A stretch of DNA of 64,000 nucleotides from contig NC_135382.1 of the NCBI RefSeq assembly GCF_049243985.1, positions 22,796,990-22,860,989 on the forward strand, given 5' to 3'. A model generated the notes under the pieces. It saw nothing but the letters and a program-made list of their open reading frames with translations. It ran no database searches and was not told the origin of the DNA. A program made the position numbers and the translations under genes. Origin of the DNA: Paroedura picta. Lineage: Eukaryota > Chordata > Lepidosauria > Squamata > Gekkonidae. Of the stretch, positions 53,231 to 64,000 are shown piece by piece (the first letter of the stretch is position 1; the number at the start of each line of letters is the position of its first letter).

Positions 53231-55295
53231 TATGTTAGCTACAGTAATTCTAACCTTTAGCAAACTCCGTTTATTGCAGGAAAAGGTGCTGCTTTTGAGG
53301 GACACACATTTCCTTCGGGAGAACAGTGCTGCTCTATGAAAAACGTAAAAACAAATACTGTAGAGTGATAAATCTACTCTTCTTGGGAAGCCGTCCGTCA
53401 AGAAGAGGAAAGACTGCGCTGCAGTGAGGTTTGACCTGTGTTGCGAATCTGTTTTTCACATGCCTTTAAATGCCAAGAAAATGAGCAGCCTTTTTGGTTG
53501 GGGGCAGATTTGTGAGGGGCTCCCTGTTGTAATGCCTCATTAATGTCAGCACCCTTGTTAAAGGAGATGGCGGAACCTATCTGAGCCAGAGCTCACACTC
53601 TGTAGGTACCCACAGCACAGAATCAACGCAACTTCCTGACAAACCCACAAGCACAGGAACAGCACTTTGTTGGCAGACATGAATTTCACCTGCGCCACTA
53701 AGAAAGAGCATGCTGCAACTCAGACATGGGGCAAAGCAGTCTACTATTTTGGGTAGCTTCATCACTTCTCTTCCCACCCAAGAGGAGACAAAGCCCTAAA
53801 GCCACACTCTTCTACAAAATGATCACCTCCCCATCTGTGATGAAGCCTTTCCATATGACAGCTATAAAGACCTAGGCAAAAGATACACCCACCGAGCAGG
53901 CATCCCAAAAGACCTTCCATCCAAGGCCCAGCTCTACTACAGAAGAGTCTCACGAGGCCAGATTCAAAGGCTACTCCAGTAGCCTTCAAACTTTGTTATA
54001 GAAGTTCTGCTTGAGCAAAAGTAACCTTTTTCTCAGAGGAATCAGAAACAGCAGCTACTCCTGACCACCCACTAGCTCTGTGCAAAGGTAGCACCAGGGA
54101 GGGGAGGCAGCTAAGAAGGACAAATGGGGCCCTTACCATCCTTGGGCCTGGCTAATCTACTGATCGGCTTCAGTACTAGAAGGACGCATGAATATTGTAT
54201 ATTCAAACAGGGCAGGAAAGCCTTAGTCCTTCAAAAGTTCCCAGCACAGTATGCAAGGGTGTTAATCTTTTTTTAATGGGGTCCACACCGACAATGACCC
54301 ACAGCTAGGACATGGGTGAACCTTCTCCCATGCATACTCACTCAGTCACTTGCATGCACAGCCCTCAGCGTTTGCCTGGAGTCTGTACCTGTGTTGGGGA
54401 CAGCAGCCAAAAAGAGCGGTGCAAGGGAAACGGCCATCACACCTTCAGTTCCTGGTCTTTGCCAGCTGAGCACTTCCTGACTCCTGGGGGGGGGGGACGC
54501 ACACACACACCATTCAGCCCTGCAGAATGGAGTCCGGGCCACGTAGCACGAGAGGCTAGCACTCCTTCCTTTACATGTCACCAGCCCTTCTGACTTTGCA
54601 CTCGGGGAATCCCCTGGACAAGTCAGAAGGCGACTTACCCACCTCCCACTCTCCTAGAATGTGCAGAGAGGCTCTTTTTGAGGTGCGGACAGGTGGGAGC
54701 TGGCCCACGAGGCCCGGGGACTGTGAAAGCGGATTCCAATGGAAGGAGGCAGCAAGAGGCTTAAGAAGACGAGAAGAATTCAGCAATGCTCTCGTCTGAG
54801 GCAGAAGTTCAAACTGCGGCTGTACATTTGTCACAAGTGCAGACGAAGGATACGGACATATACGCAGTCCCTTAAGATCCTCACCTCATGTAAACAGAAG
54901 GGCTGGAGGGGGATGGGATCAGGGAAACAGCAAAAGAAAAAGCTGGAAAGCTGTTTCTGATGGACATCCCCAGGTGACGGAGCCCGGCTGGAATGCTGGC
55001 CTAGCGCCCAGACACAGGATCTTGGCATGCCCAGGCAGAGTTTATTTAGATTTCGAGGCTCGCACATACACAGAGCCCTTGGCGATGCTGACCTTTCCCT
55101 GGCCTCTGTGGACCAGCTAAGCAACAGTGTAGTGCTCAAGACTGGGGCAGGAGACTGGCTTTGTGGTCTATTTATCTTCACTTATGCCCCACCTTTCCAC
55201 CCAAAGGGGTCCCAACGCAGTTTACATTGCTCTCTTTTCCTCCATATTGCTGGGTCAATGAAATTCTAGCTTTACATACTGACTGCTTGTTGGCT

Positions 55296-55315
55296 GGCGG
55301 GGGGGGGGGGGGGGG
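55296..55315 (+). repeat. Long poly-G run
   Basis: About 18 consecutive G, the longest of many G runs on the plus strand in the ZNRF1 part of the window. Confidence 0.9.
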
Positions 55316-55579
55316 AACAGGGTTCCACTTTGAACCCGGAATATATAAACAAGCCTCCATTTCCCCCTTAAGAGCTTGAGGGCCATGCCCTGCACACCAA
55401 ATGTTTTGAGGAAGGCATTCAGTTGCCAAGCTGCACTGTGCTTTGGTGGCTGCTTTAATTCTGCCAAAGAGGTTTTAGTCTCCATGAGATAGCGTAAAGC
55501 AATTGTCCCTCACACGTGGTGTGCCTTGAGTATGCCCATGTGCCAAGAAAGGCGAAAGAGAAGTCCTTTATTTAATTAA

Positions 55580-55802
55580 TAAAACTTTTGCTCCCTTAAA
55601 AATTTATACTCTTCTTCTCTCCCTACGGTGGAGACAGAATTCCCTCTCTGTCCCGTTATATCATCCGTATCACCTCCTTGTAAGACAAAGAGTGACTGAT
55701 TCAAGATCGCCTAATTAGCTTCCCTGGCAAAGTGCCGATTCAAATTTGGACCTTCCAGGTTTTGGACCAGCACACTAACCGTTACACCGTGCTGGCTCTG
55801 CT
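55580..55802 (-). mobile_element. MIR/CORE-like tRNA SINE (antisense)
   Basis: TCTCCCTACGGTGGAGACAG, TTAGCTTCCCTGGCAAAG, CACACTAACCGTTACACCGT. A related short piece lies at 55170-55260 (TGCCCCACCTTTCCACCC). Confidence 0.65.
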
Positions 55803-56029
55803 TCCTCCACCCTGTCAATCGTTGGGAGAATTTCTCTGTTTTTCCTACAGTGTCAGAAATGGTCATTTCAGCATACGTAAACCTGAGCTTTGGCCAGATT
55901 CAGTGGATGGGTTTTATTCATGCTTAGAGACATGCTGATCATACAGTCTGAAGCCAGCTCTGCAAAGCAAAGACAGAGCGTAAAGTCAGGGTCATCTTCC
56001 CAAATCGGAAACCGTCGCAGAGCAGACCT

Positions 56030-56560
56030 TGATAATTAACACTGGATCACAGATCATTGCCCACTGCCCAGCATGCTGTTAACATCCGCTTGTCGGCAGT
56101 AAGTCTCATTAAAGGAAACTGGAGAGTAATTAAACGGTATTAGACTCTGGCAACTGGACCGTGGCTACCTCCACAGGTGTTTAATTCACCCTTGTCCCTA
56201 ATTCACCCTTACCCCCCAATTGCGGTAACATAAACCCTGTGCCCTTTTATCCCCACCCCCACTCCACTTGATACCTCATGGTGATACTAAATTTGACTGT
56301 GGGCCTTTCGGGGTCAGGGATCTATGACCGCAGACCCTGGCTTAATGCTGTCTCTCTAATCCTGATCTTGTTCCAGTCCAAAGTCAACCCATTAGCGGAA
56401 AAGATGATCCAGGAAATTATAGACATGTCTCCTTTTATAATGAGGAAAATGCTAAGCACACCAACGAATAAGTAATTTGCAAGCCCAGAGGGATTTCGGC
56501 AATGAACATGGTTTTATAATAGGCTAATTATGCTGTTTTGCTCTTTGAAAAAGCAACTGG
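56030..56560. promoter_or_regulatory. Candidate intronic regulatory/conserved block
   Basis: Repeat-free block with several homeodomain-type TAATTA/TAATTAA cores (around 56035, 56128, 56525) and ATTAAA-rich stretches, resembling vertebrate intronic enhancers in texture. Inference only. Confidence 0.25.
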
Positions 56561-59049
56561 ATAAGCCAACAAGGTGGGGGGGGGGGCGAGCACCCCTGAC
56601 AATATAATTCACCTAGGGAGACCGACACACTCCCCCCCCCCCCCCACAAAGACATTCCTTTAAGATTAGTTTAAATTCTGTTGTGTGGTTTTATTGACCC
56701 AAGGAGTCTGGGGGCAGGGGGAGAGAGTGGAAAAAGAAGAGAAGCAACAGTGCATTTACCAAAAGAACACATTAGAGGGCATGGGGAAGGGGGCGGGGAG
56801 ATTCCGTTTAATCAATAAATTGAGTTTCAAGACAAATTAAGGTTCAATTTCCTGGATCCTTGACTCCGCGAGTCTTATATTGGATTGTGAACTGTTGAGA
56901 TGTGCAGATACAAACCAGACTTTGCCCATTAAGAAAATGTTGCATACATCACACAAAACAAAAAAACCTCAACACTGTTTATTCTCACAGTCATCTCTGT
57001 CCCAGTTCCAAAAAACAGGGCCTTTTCTGCCAAATAAAGCAGTCCTGGAAACACATTGATAGCCAGTGCACTGTAGTGGTTACTGTGCTAGATCACAGTT
57101 CCACAGTCCCTACCTAAACTGGGCACCACAGGAACTGAGGAATGTTCACTGTCACACAAAGCTCAGACCTCACACTTGGCCCGTGTACTGTAATGCGTGA
57201 AGAAGACCTGGAGTTTTGTGAGCCCTGCATTCTAGGTATGATGCAGCCCCCATGCCTTTTTGCCATGAAAAGACATCACAGTGTTTTTCTATCTTTTTTC
57301 CATGGAGGAGCCCCTGAAGTATATTTTCAGGCTGCAAGGCAGCCCAGAAGTTATGTCAGCTGGCCACACCTCCCTGCTGTGCCCCCTTAAAGAACCATGG
57401 CACTGGAAATGACATCATCACCCACATTAACAGGCAGGCTCATGGAGTACTGGGGGGGGGGGGGCAGGATGCATTTAAGGTACGAGAAGGCATGCAGGCT
57501 CCGCCCCCTCCCAGGTGCAGAAACCATGAGAGATCTCATGCTTGGGGGTGGGGGGCGCGATGGAAGTGGCTGGCTCCATAGTTTGTCGCTGAGTCCATTA
57601 AGGAAGGAGGGGGAAAGCTTCAGACCTCTTCTGGAACTCCCATGGATTAGAAATCCCTGTTCTAAGGTATCTGGAACTTTGCACCACACAGGACAAGAGA
57701 TGTCAGCTCGGACCTCTTGCACTGGTTAGCTGCAGAGGTGGGAGAGCAAGAGAAGGCATTTCAAGTTTTGGGGAAGGGGGAGCAAAAATGAGGACCAAGA
57801 AGAACAAGGTTTTGGCCACCCCAGTTTCTCAAATCAGCCCCAAGTCTTGTGAAGCCACGCAACACCGATTATATGGTGAGACAAGGTACCTCAACATGGT
57901 TTGGGAGGCCACCCACAGATTCTGCCCTCATTCATTGCCACCACTCCCCTAGACGCCCCCGCGTGCCCACATTTAGTTACCAAATTCCTCTGGCAGAGAA
58001 GGCTCCTAACAAACATCTCAGCTTCTCAGGGATCAATACCCTTGAAAGAAGGTTAGAACTGGGTCTTCCCCAGCTGTCCTGTCCAGAACCACTGCCTAAG
58101 AACCTGTCCCCAAGACTCAAGAGAAGACCCCAACCACCACACATCCAAACATGCCATGGTGATGCCATGTAAACATTTGCTGCTACAAGCCCCAGGCAGG
58201 CCTTAGACTTTTTCACCTTCAAAACGGAAAACTTTTACTTTTAGAAAGAATCAGGGGCAGTCGTCACCCAGTCAGATCTAACGCTTGTAGGAATCAGGGC
58301 CTGTTGGGAAGTACCTTTGCTTTGTCCTGTCCAAAATATAGCCTCTCCCGAGTTATCTCTTCCTTTGGTGTGCTTGCCGCAAAGGCGAATTACTGGCCAG
58401 TGCCTTTGAAATCAGGACCCTCCAACCCAAAGGGCAGTTTTGCAACTGTTTTAAAGATAGCCTGCATTTTAAGAGAGGAATTAACGTATACACTTGTTAG
58501 TGGTGTTTGTTTTTTGTTTTGTTTTGCAAATTAGGGAGGCTTGCCCGAGCCTAGGAAAAGGCAAGGCTGCCTTTTGAACTAGTGTTACACCTGAAAGCAT
58601 GCCCCATGAGAGAACAAAGCCAGGGACAAGCTGGCCTCCTGCAGCAGGTGAAGGACTCAGTTGCAACTTCTCGTTCAGTAGGAGGCCTGCCATCATCCGA
58701 GGTGAAGGCTGTGGGTTACTTGGGTATTTCTAAACAAGCTCACCACTGGAAATATTCTTTGTATAGCACTACTGTCCCAGGTGAGGTAAACAAGTTCATA
58801 ACAGCAGCCTGCTTCATCTCCGGCGGACTGCCCACTTCCTTTCCCACAGGAGCTTGTTATAACCGAGCACATGGCTGCTGTTTCCTGAAGAATGAGCATG
58901 CTGAAAACAGAGCCCCAAGAAGCAGCCCTGCCGCTTGAAGGGATTCAGCTCCAGTTTACCAGCAATTTCCTCGAGACATGCCTACTATCCCACGTAAAAC
59001 ACAAGGAAGTACATAGCAACAGCAACACCGTGGAGGTCTCATATCCAGC

Positions 59050-59652
59050 CTATTCTCCACCAGCTGCAATGGTTACCAGTTGAATTCCGGATCAGACTAA
59101 AGGTTCTGGTTATTACCTTCAAGGCCATACGCGATCAGGGCCCAGTGTACCTGAGGGACCGCCTCCCCGCCTATGCCCCCAAAAGAGCTTTGCGCTCTAC
59201 TACCACCAACCAGCTAAGGATCCCTGGCCCTAAAGAAGTCCATCTGGTCTCGACCAGGGCCAGAGCATTCTCTGTTCTGGCCCCTACCTGGTGGAACGAG
59301 CTCCCAGAAGAGATCAGGGCCCTGACGGAGCTTAAACAGTTCCGCAGGGCCTGCAAAAAGGAGCTCCTCCACCAGGCATTTGGCTGAGACCAGACGTAAT
59401 CAACAGTGACCAAGGGTCCCTGCTCCCCCCCCACCCCCCTTCAGAATTCAATAAATAAACCACCCCCCTCAGAATCCCATCAATAAGCCCTGGACCTGTT
59501 TGTAGTACTATATTGTTATACCGTTATATTGTGCTGTTATTTTGGTTACAATTATTAGTTATCAGTTATACATGTTACAGACTGTTTTATGTATCGTTCT
59601 CTGTTATGATGTAAACCGCCCTGAGCCTCCGGGGAGGGCGGTATATAAGTAT

Positions 59653-59655
<3 letters not shown>
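59050..59655 (+). mobile_element. L2-clade LINE 3' end with ORF2 tail
   Basis: An open stretch 59064-59387 encodes the usual C-terminal end of an L2-type ORF2: LQWLPVEFRIRLKVL, YLRDRLPAYAPK, RARAFSVLAPTWWNELPEE, FRRACKKELLHQAFG, stop. It continues with a 3' UTR ending ACCGCCCTGAGCCTCCGGGG and GGCGGTATATAAG, then a tetranucleotide array. It is 5'-truncated, as most LINE copies are. It lies in ZNRF1 intron 1. Confidence 0.88.
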
Positions 59656-59745
<90 letters not shown>

Positions 59746-59749
59746 ATAG
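59652..59749 (+). repeat. Composite GATA / AAAT tetranucleotide array
   Basis: About 8 GATA units followed by about 17 AAAT units, directly at the 3' end of the L2 copy. This is a typical LINE-tail microsatellite. Confidence 0.95.
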
Positions 59750-59832
59750 CGCTTGAGACTCCTTCGGGTAGAGAAAAGCGGCATATAAGATTCTTCTGAT
59801 TGGTGCCCACTGGCTCAAAAAGGCTGGGGACC
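59750..59832. mobile_element. SINE 3' scrap followed by hAT end scrap
   Basis: GAGACTCCTTCGGGTAGAG and AAGCGGCATATAAGA are the 3' end of the common tRNA SINE. GGTGCCCACTGGCTC then AAAAGGCTGGGGACCCC is the end of a hAT-like family. Confidence 0.6.
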
Positions 59833-60141
59833 CCACCTCTATGGGGAATACTATAGAAATATCACAGCAGGGCACTATTTGCCACAGCAGGGAAGCTCAA
59901 GGGATGCTAAGCCTCCAATGGGGCAAACGGCAGCTCCCAGGGGAAATTCCAGGTTAAGAAAAGTGTGTGTGTGTGGGGTAGTGGCGGCGGCTGAAGCACC
60001 TGCAGACATGATTTGAATTGGGTGTGTGCACACCTGGGATTAACTTCCCAGCACAGACCTTAATGGAAAAAAAATTCTGCCCACACGGACCTGGGAAAGA
60101 CCACAAGGCGCATTTAGGCCTTCAAGTTAGCCACGGTGAAA

Positions 60142-60390
60142 TTGTGAAATTTTGATTTCCAATAATATTTTTTGTGCATGTGGTATTCGAAAACTAAAGA
60201 CCCTGATTTGTAGATGGTCGGAGAACTTTTCTAAATGGTTTTTTTTTTGTTATTGTATGTTTTTGGTTATTGGGGGAGGTGTTTTTATTATTATTTGTTA
60301 TTGGGGCTTTATAGCAGTGGTGTTGGTGGTAGTGTTTCATAGGTTTTGTGTCTTTTTCGTGGTTGTGAAAAACTTTCAATAAAAAAATGT
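60142..60390 (+). mobile_element. Retroposed insertion with 21-bp target duplication and A-rich tail
   Basis: Flanked by TTCAAGTTAGCCACGGTGAA (60121-60141 with one more A) and the same string with one change at 60391-60411. The insert ends in AATAAAAAAATG with an AATAAA at 60378-60383. No protein is recognised. The layout fits a short copy made by L1-type target-primed reverse transcription; the source is unknown. Confidence 0.7.
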
Positions 60391-61852
60391 TTCAAGTTAG
60401 CCACAGTGAAAGCAGCAGTCTATACAGCACAAGGAACTAAGGGGCAGAAATCTAGTGGATTCCTTGAGCCAATGCCAACCTAAACCTGAACTGTTGCTCC
60501 ATTCTTACTTCTGCTGTAAAGTGTACAGGGACTTTCACAACGGAACTTGATAGACTTTGATGTTTCCAAATTTGAGACCTACCTTGAACTGTATGCTGCA
60601 ACCTAAACCAGCCTTCATTTCTGCCATCTTCTTTCTTTTGCACTAATCTCCCTCTCTGTGACGTACCTATAATGCTTGCCCACCGGCTGTTCTATCATAC
60701 TACAAAACCATGAAAATTCTAGTACCCCGAGCTATTGTGGGGGAGACAGTTCTCCAACAACACACTTGGCATTCACACCAAGCCATACTAGACAAAAAGT
60801 GATGTGCATTTTCCGGGAACATTTGAATCAGGAAATTTCCTGATGCAAAATTTTTAAAAGTATTTAAATATTTAAATAACGTTAGCCAAACAAGGCAAAT
60901 ACACAAGAACCAGGGATTGCCCCAGCTTCATATCACCCACTTAGCACATCTAACTTGATTGATTTGCAGGACAACAGCCCTGGCAACTATAGATGAACAG
61001 TTTATACTTACATATGCGGGGTTGAAGATTTTCCATGCAAAAATATAGCATTTCATTTTGGAAGAATTCCACCCTCCATCACTGATTACAAGGCAATCCA
61101 CCTTGAATTGATAGAGAATAGAATTTGGGGATTTGAACTGCAAATTCAAGGTGCCTTAACTACAGAATGTCACCTGGGGCTCTGAAACTCTGAAAAGGGG
61201 AGTGAGGTAGAAAGAGAGAGAATACCACAACACTTGAACTATAAAAGCAATATAAATTGTGTAGTGTCGATACACTGCCAATTCTTTTTCATTTCCAATT
61301 TTGTGCTTTTCTTGAAAAATAAATCCAATGGTGCGCTTTCATGCCACCATCTGCATCCCAATCCAACCATGGAGCCTACGACTTAGGGTACCAGCACTAG
61401 ATATGCAAAGTCAATGGCATCTTTCAGTTTAAAGCAAACACATAGATAGTTCGTGTGTACATAAATGTATACAAAAATACAACATGTAAATCAAATTCTA
61501 AGTCCTGTTTATTGTCCAATCCTTGGAAGCTAAAGGACAAATTCTCTATAATGGATGCAGAAGAGGATTCTGGTATAACAAAGCCTGTTTCATGACTTTC
61601 TGCAGCAGCATTAACTAGATTAAAAACAGCACCATTAAAGATATGAATAATCATATCATACTACCTTATTATACATAGCATATATACATAAATGAAGCTC
61701 ACCCACATGTCAGGACATAAGCTCTCAATGGCACCTGGTTCACTGTGGCTTGTGTCTCACCTTTTAACCTATAACCAAGAAAGCCACCCCAGCGGTCCAC
61801 CAGGCCCCCCAAAAATTTGCTGGATAAACAAGCCTTAAGCCCCCTACTTTTG

Positions 61853-61942
61853 AGTTAAATATTCTAGCCCACAATTTCTTCTGACAGACAAAAAATTAGT
61901 TAAATATTCTAGCCCACAATTTCTTCTGACAGACAAAAAATG
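61853..61942 (+). repeat. 45-bp tandem duplication
   Basis: Two head-to-tail units (61853-61897, 61898-61942) starting AGTTAAATATTCTAGCCCAC, identical except possibly at the last bases. A young local duplication in ZNRF1 intron 1. Confidence 0.92.
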
Positions 61943-62574
61943 GAAAAAAAGACCATGATTCAGAGTCAACAGATGCTAGCACAGCTGTACTTATTCCACA
62001 AGACAAACCCATCCAGAGGATCGCACAACCAAACAGATGCCAAGAAATTGTCACATGGGGAAAAAATTAGGAAGAAAAGCGCAGAGAGGTAATCAACAGA
62101 GCACCCAACCTCGTGCCCTGGGAACAGCTTTTGGCGTCCATTGCTAAGGAAGCAACAAGCACAGGGACTCTTGGAAAAACAGATCACCCTCTTGGATAGC
62201 TGCTCATCACGTGGATATTCTCTGCAGGCCCATTTTAGACATAAAGAGTTGCTTGAGGTTGTAAGCAGTAGCATGTTCAGATGCTTGTAAACAGCCACTT
62301 CCTCAGTCCTCTGCAACCAAGAATCTTATCCAAGCAAAGGTACTGTCTAAAACCTGGGTCTGCTCCCCTCCATACTACTGTTGTTTCTGGTCACAAGCAG
62401 GACAACACATTCATGCATGGGTAAATAAAGCTAGCAAGAGGTTTTCGTGGGTTTAGTACCTTTTTATGAATTTACGAGCCACCCTAGTTGGGAGAATTTC
62501 TTACAGCAGCCTATCTTACAGCAATACAAGTGCAACTTAATCTTGGACGATCAACTGGGGGATGCCGCTGTGGA

Positions 62575-62690
62575 CTCCTGCTCTGTTGAGGATGACCTGG
62601 GGCCAGCCACCCTCTCAGTTTAAGCTACCTCAGCATAACCCACCTTGCAGGATTGTTGTGAAGATAAAGCAGAGGTGAACCTCGGGTGCC
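62575..62690 (+). mobile_element. MIR/CORE-like tRNA SINE, partial (sense)
   Basis: GGATGACCTGGGGCCAGCC, CCACCTTGCAGGATTGTTGT, GAAGATAAAGCAGAGG. Confidence 0.5.
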
Positions 62691-63718
62691 CCACTTGTTA
62701 GCCCACTGTTCCAGGCAAGCTACCACGGAACGTAATAGCAGTATTCAAGAGTGCCAAGTCCCAGTAGGCCCGATGCTGAACCGGGGCACCTTGGGTGGGC
62801 TATAACTGCAAACACTCATAACACCGCACTGCATAACAAAAAGCCTTATGATTTCTTGGAGGCTCCTCAAGAGCCTGCGGTCTGGACTCAGAAATCCTGT
62901 GCCTTATATGTCACTGCCGCAAATCCGAACAGCAGCCAGAGGCGCACAGACGGGCACTGAGTACTCTGACCTTCACGCTGCTCCTGCATTCCACCCTTTG
63001 GAAAGAAAGAATTTTCCCTTCCAGCAACACCCAGAATGTTGCCATACGAGATATAGCTAAGCCTCTGGTTGGTGAGAGATGCACCATGTGATGAAATGCA
63101 TTCACTGGCAAATTAACCTAATTATCGCTGCCAACCAATTAAACATCCATGACTTATCAGACCATCTTCTACACATATAGGACTTCTTGGATTCGTACAA
63201 TGACTCCCCCCCTCCAAACAATATATAATTTGTCTGAGCTACTCAGCCACATGCCTTTATTGGAAATGTACAATATATTAATCAAACTCTTTGTAGCCAT
63301 GTTGCATGGGAGATAAAGAAAAAACACACAGGCAACAGAGGTGGCAAATTAGCATTCAAGATGCTAAAAGCATGGATTTCTTGAGCTTCACTCAAATGTT
63401 CTTTACAAGTAAAAAGCAAAAGTTTTTTCAAAGGGTTTAATAGTGACAAGAGGATTAGTCTTGACCCCCCCCCCAGCTGAACAGAAGTTAGCTGCTAGAT
63501 GTTAAGTGGGTACAAACCGCCTAGCCTCACAGGAGGCACTATGTGACTCCTCCCCTAGAACTAAAAACAGCAAAACTGGACTACACAGCAGAAATTCTTG
63601 TAAGGTCCAGAAATAAGACACAAAACCAGTAATGATGTTTAACAGGGCTGGGGACAGACCAATATACCCTGGATTTCTTTATTGAATACCTCACCTTTCT
63701 CCTCAACAGGGATGCCAA

Positions 63719-64000
63719 GATAGAATCATAGAGTTCAAAGGGGCTATACAGGCCATCTAGTCCGACCCGCTGCTCAATGCAGGATTAGCCTAAAGCAGGG
63801 GTAGTCAAACTGCGGCCCTCCAGCGAATGCTGGCAGGGGGCTCCTGGGAATTGTAGTCTATGGACATCTGGATGGCCGCAATTTGACTACCCCTGGCCTA
63901 AAGCATCCATGATAAGTATATGTCCAGTCGCTGCCAATGAGGAGGGGGAGCTCACCACCTCCTTAGTCAGCCTATTCCACTACTCTGCTTATGTCATTCT
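63719..64000 (-). mobile_element. CR1 LINE 3' fragment (antisense), split by a MITE, runs off window
   Basis: ATAGAATCATAGAGTTCAAA..., CATCTAGTCCGACCCGCTGC, interrupted at 63796-63895, then AGCTCACCACCTCCTTAG. Confidence 0.85.
63796..63895. mobile_element. Palindromic MITE, copy 10, inserted in a CR1 fragment
   Basis: Perfect duplication GCCTAAAG (63788-63795, 63896-63903). Part of the left arm is missing (100 bp in total). It splits an antisense CR1 3' fragment, so it is younger than that CR1 copy. Confidence 0.92.

Larger units (their letters stand above)
45714..64000 (-). other. ZNRF1: ZNRF1 intron 1 (incomplete)
   Basis: More than 18 kb upstream of ZNRF1 exon 2 without any exon-like reading frame matching the ZNRF1 N-terminus (MGGKQS-type start, Gly/Ser-rich) and without a CpG-rich block. 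Repeats are dense at 45.9-48.6, 50.5-52.1 and 59.0-60.4 kb, and sparse elsewhere. Confidence 0.8.

Noticed and set aside
59555-59875. Repetitive open frames of FIYLFIYL type on the minus strand
   Set aside because: Translation of the tetranucleotide array, not protein.
45714-64000. First coding exon of ZNRF1
   Set aside because: No MGGKQS-type start, Gly/Ser-rich frame or CpG-rich block was found on the minus strand.
1-64000. Endogenous retrovirus or other virus-derived element
   Set aside because: No LTR pair or recognisable gag, pol or env-like reading frame was noticed.
1-64000. A new multi-gene biological system
   Set aside because: All genes recognised are conserved single-function vertebrate genes in known synteny; novelty is limited to residue changes and repeat biology.

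Overview
This window comes from a vertebrate nuclear genome, most likely a squamate reptile and possibly a gecko. The evidence is long intron-rich genes with GT-AG splice sites, a dense load of CR1 and L2 LINE tails, tRNA- and 5S-derived SINEs, a Bov-B/Sauria-type 3' tail ending in ACCTTT repeats, and many hAT-type MITEs. The species call is inference. The gene order matches the amniote block BCAR1 - CTRB - CTRB - (ZFP1) - LDHD - ZNRF1 of human 16q23, read in reverse, with no ZFP1 between the CTRB pair and LDHD.

Layout: 1-3800 is intergenic and repeat-bearing. 3810-10797 holds a seven-exon chymotrypsinogen gene on the minus strand (copy A). 10.8-13.26 kb is the shared intergenic space of a head-to-head pair. 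13263-21181 holds a second seven-exon chymotrypsinogen gene on the plus strand (copy B). 22.3-22.8 kb is a CpG-rich promoter. 22672-34956 is an eleven-exon LDHD gene (mitochondrial D-lactate dehydrogenase) on the plus strand. About 37.45-64 kb is the 3' part of ZNRF1 (E3 ubiquitin ligase) on the minus strand: three coding exons, a likely 2.4 kb 3' UTR, and more than 18 kb of first intron whose first exon lies outside the window.

Both chymotrypsinogens can be assembled exon by exon into intact 263-residue zymogens with complete catalytic triads. They differ at two specificity positions: residue 226 (Ala in A, Gly in B) and residue 192 (Met in A, Arg in B). LDHD assembles into an intact 481-residue flavoenzyme. 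The genes serve unrelated roles (exocrine digestion, mitochondrial D-lactate oxidation, ubiquitin signalling), so the neighbourhood is conserved synteny and not a functional cluster.

The most unusual structure is a family of about 136-bp MITEs that are almost perfect inverted repeats with CAGGGGTAGTC ends and 8-bp target duplications, mostly of the nnnTAnnn form. Twelve copies lie in 64 kb, and five sit within about 110 nt of an exon. I found no new multi-gene system, CRISPR array or functional RNA gene.
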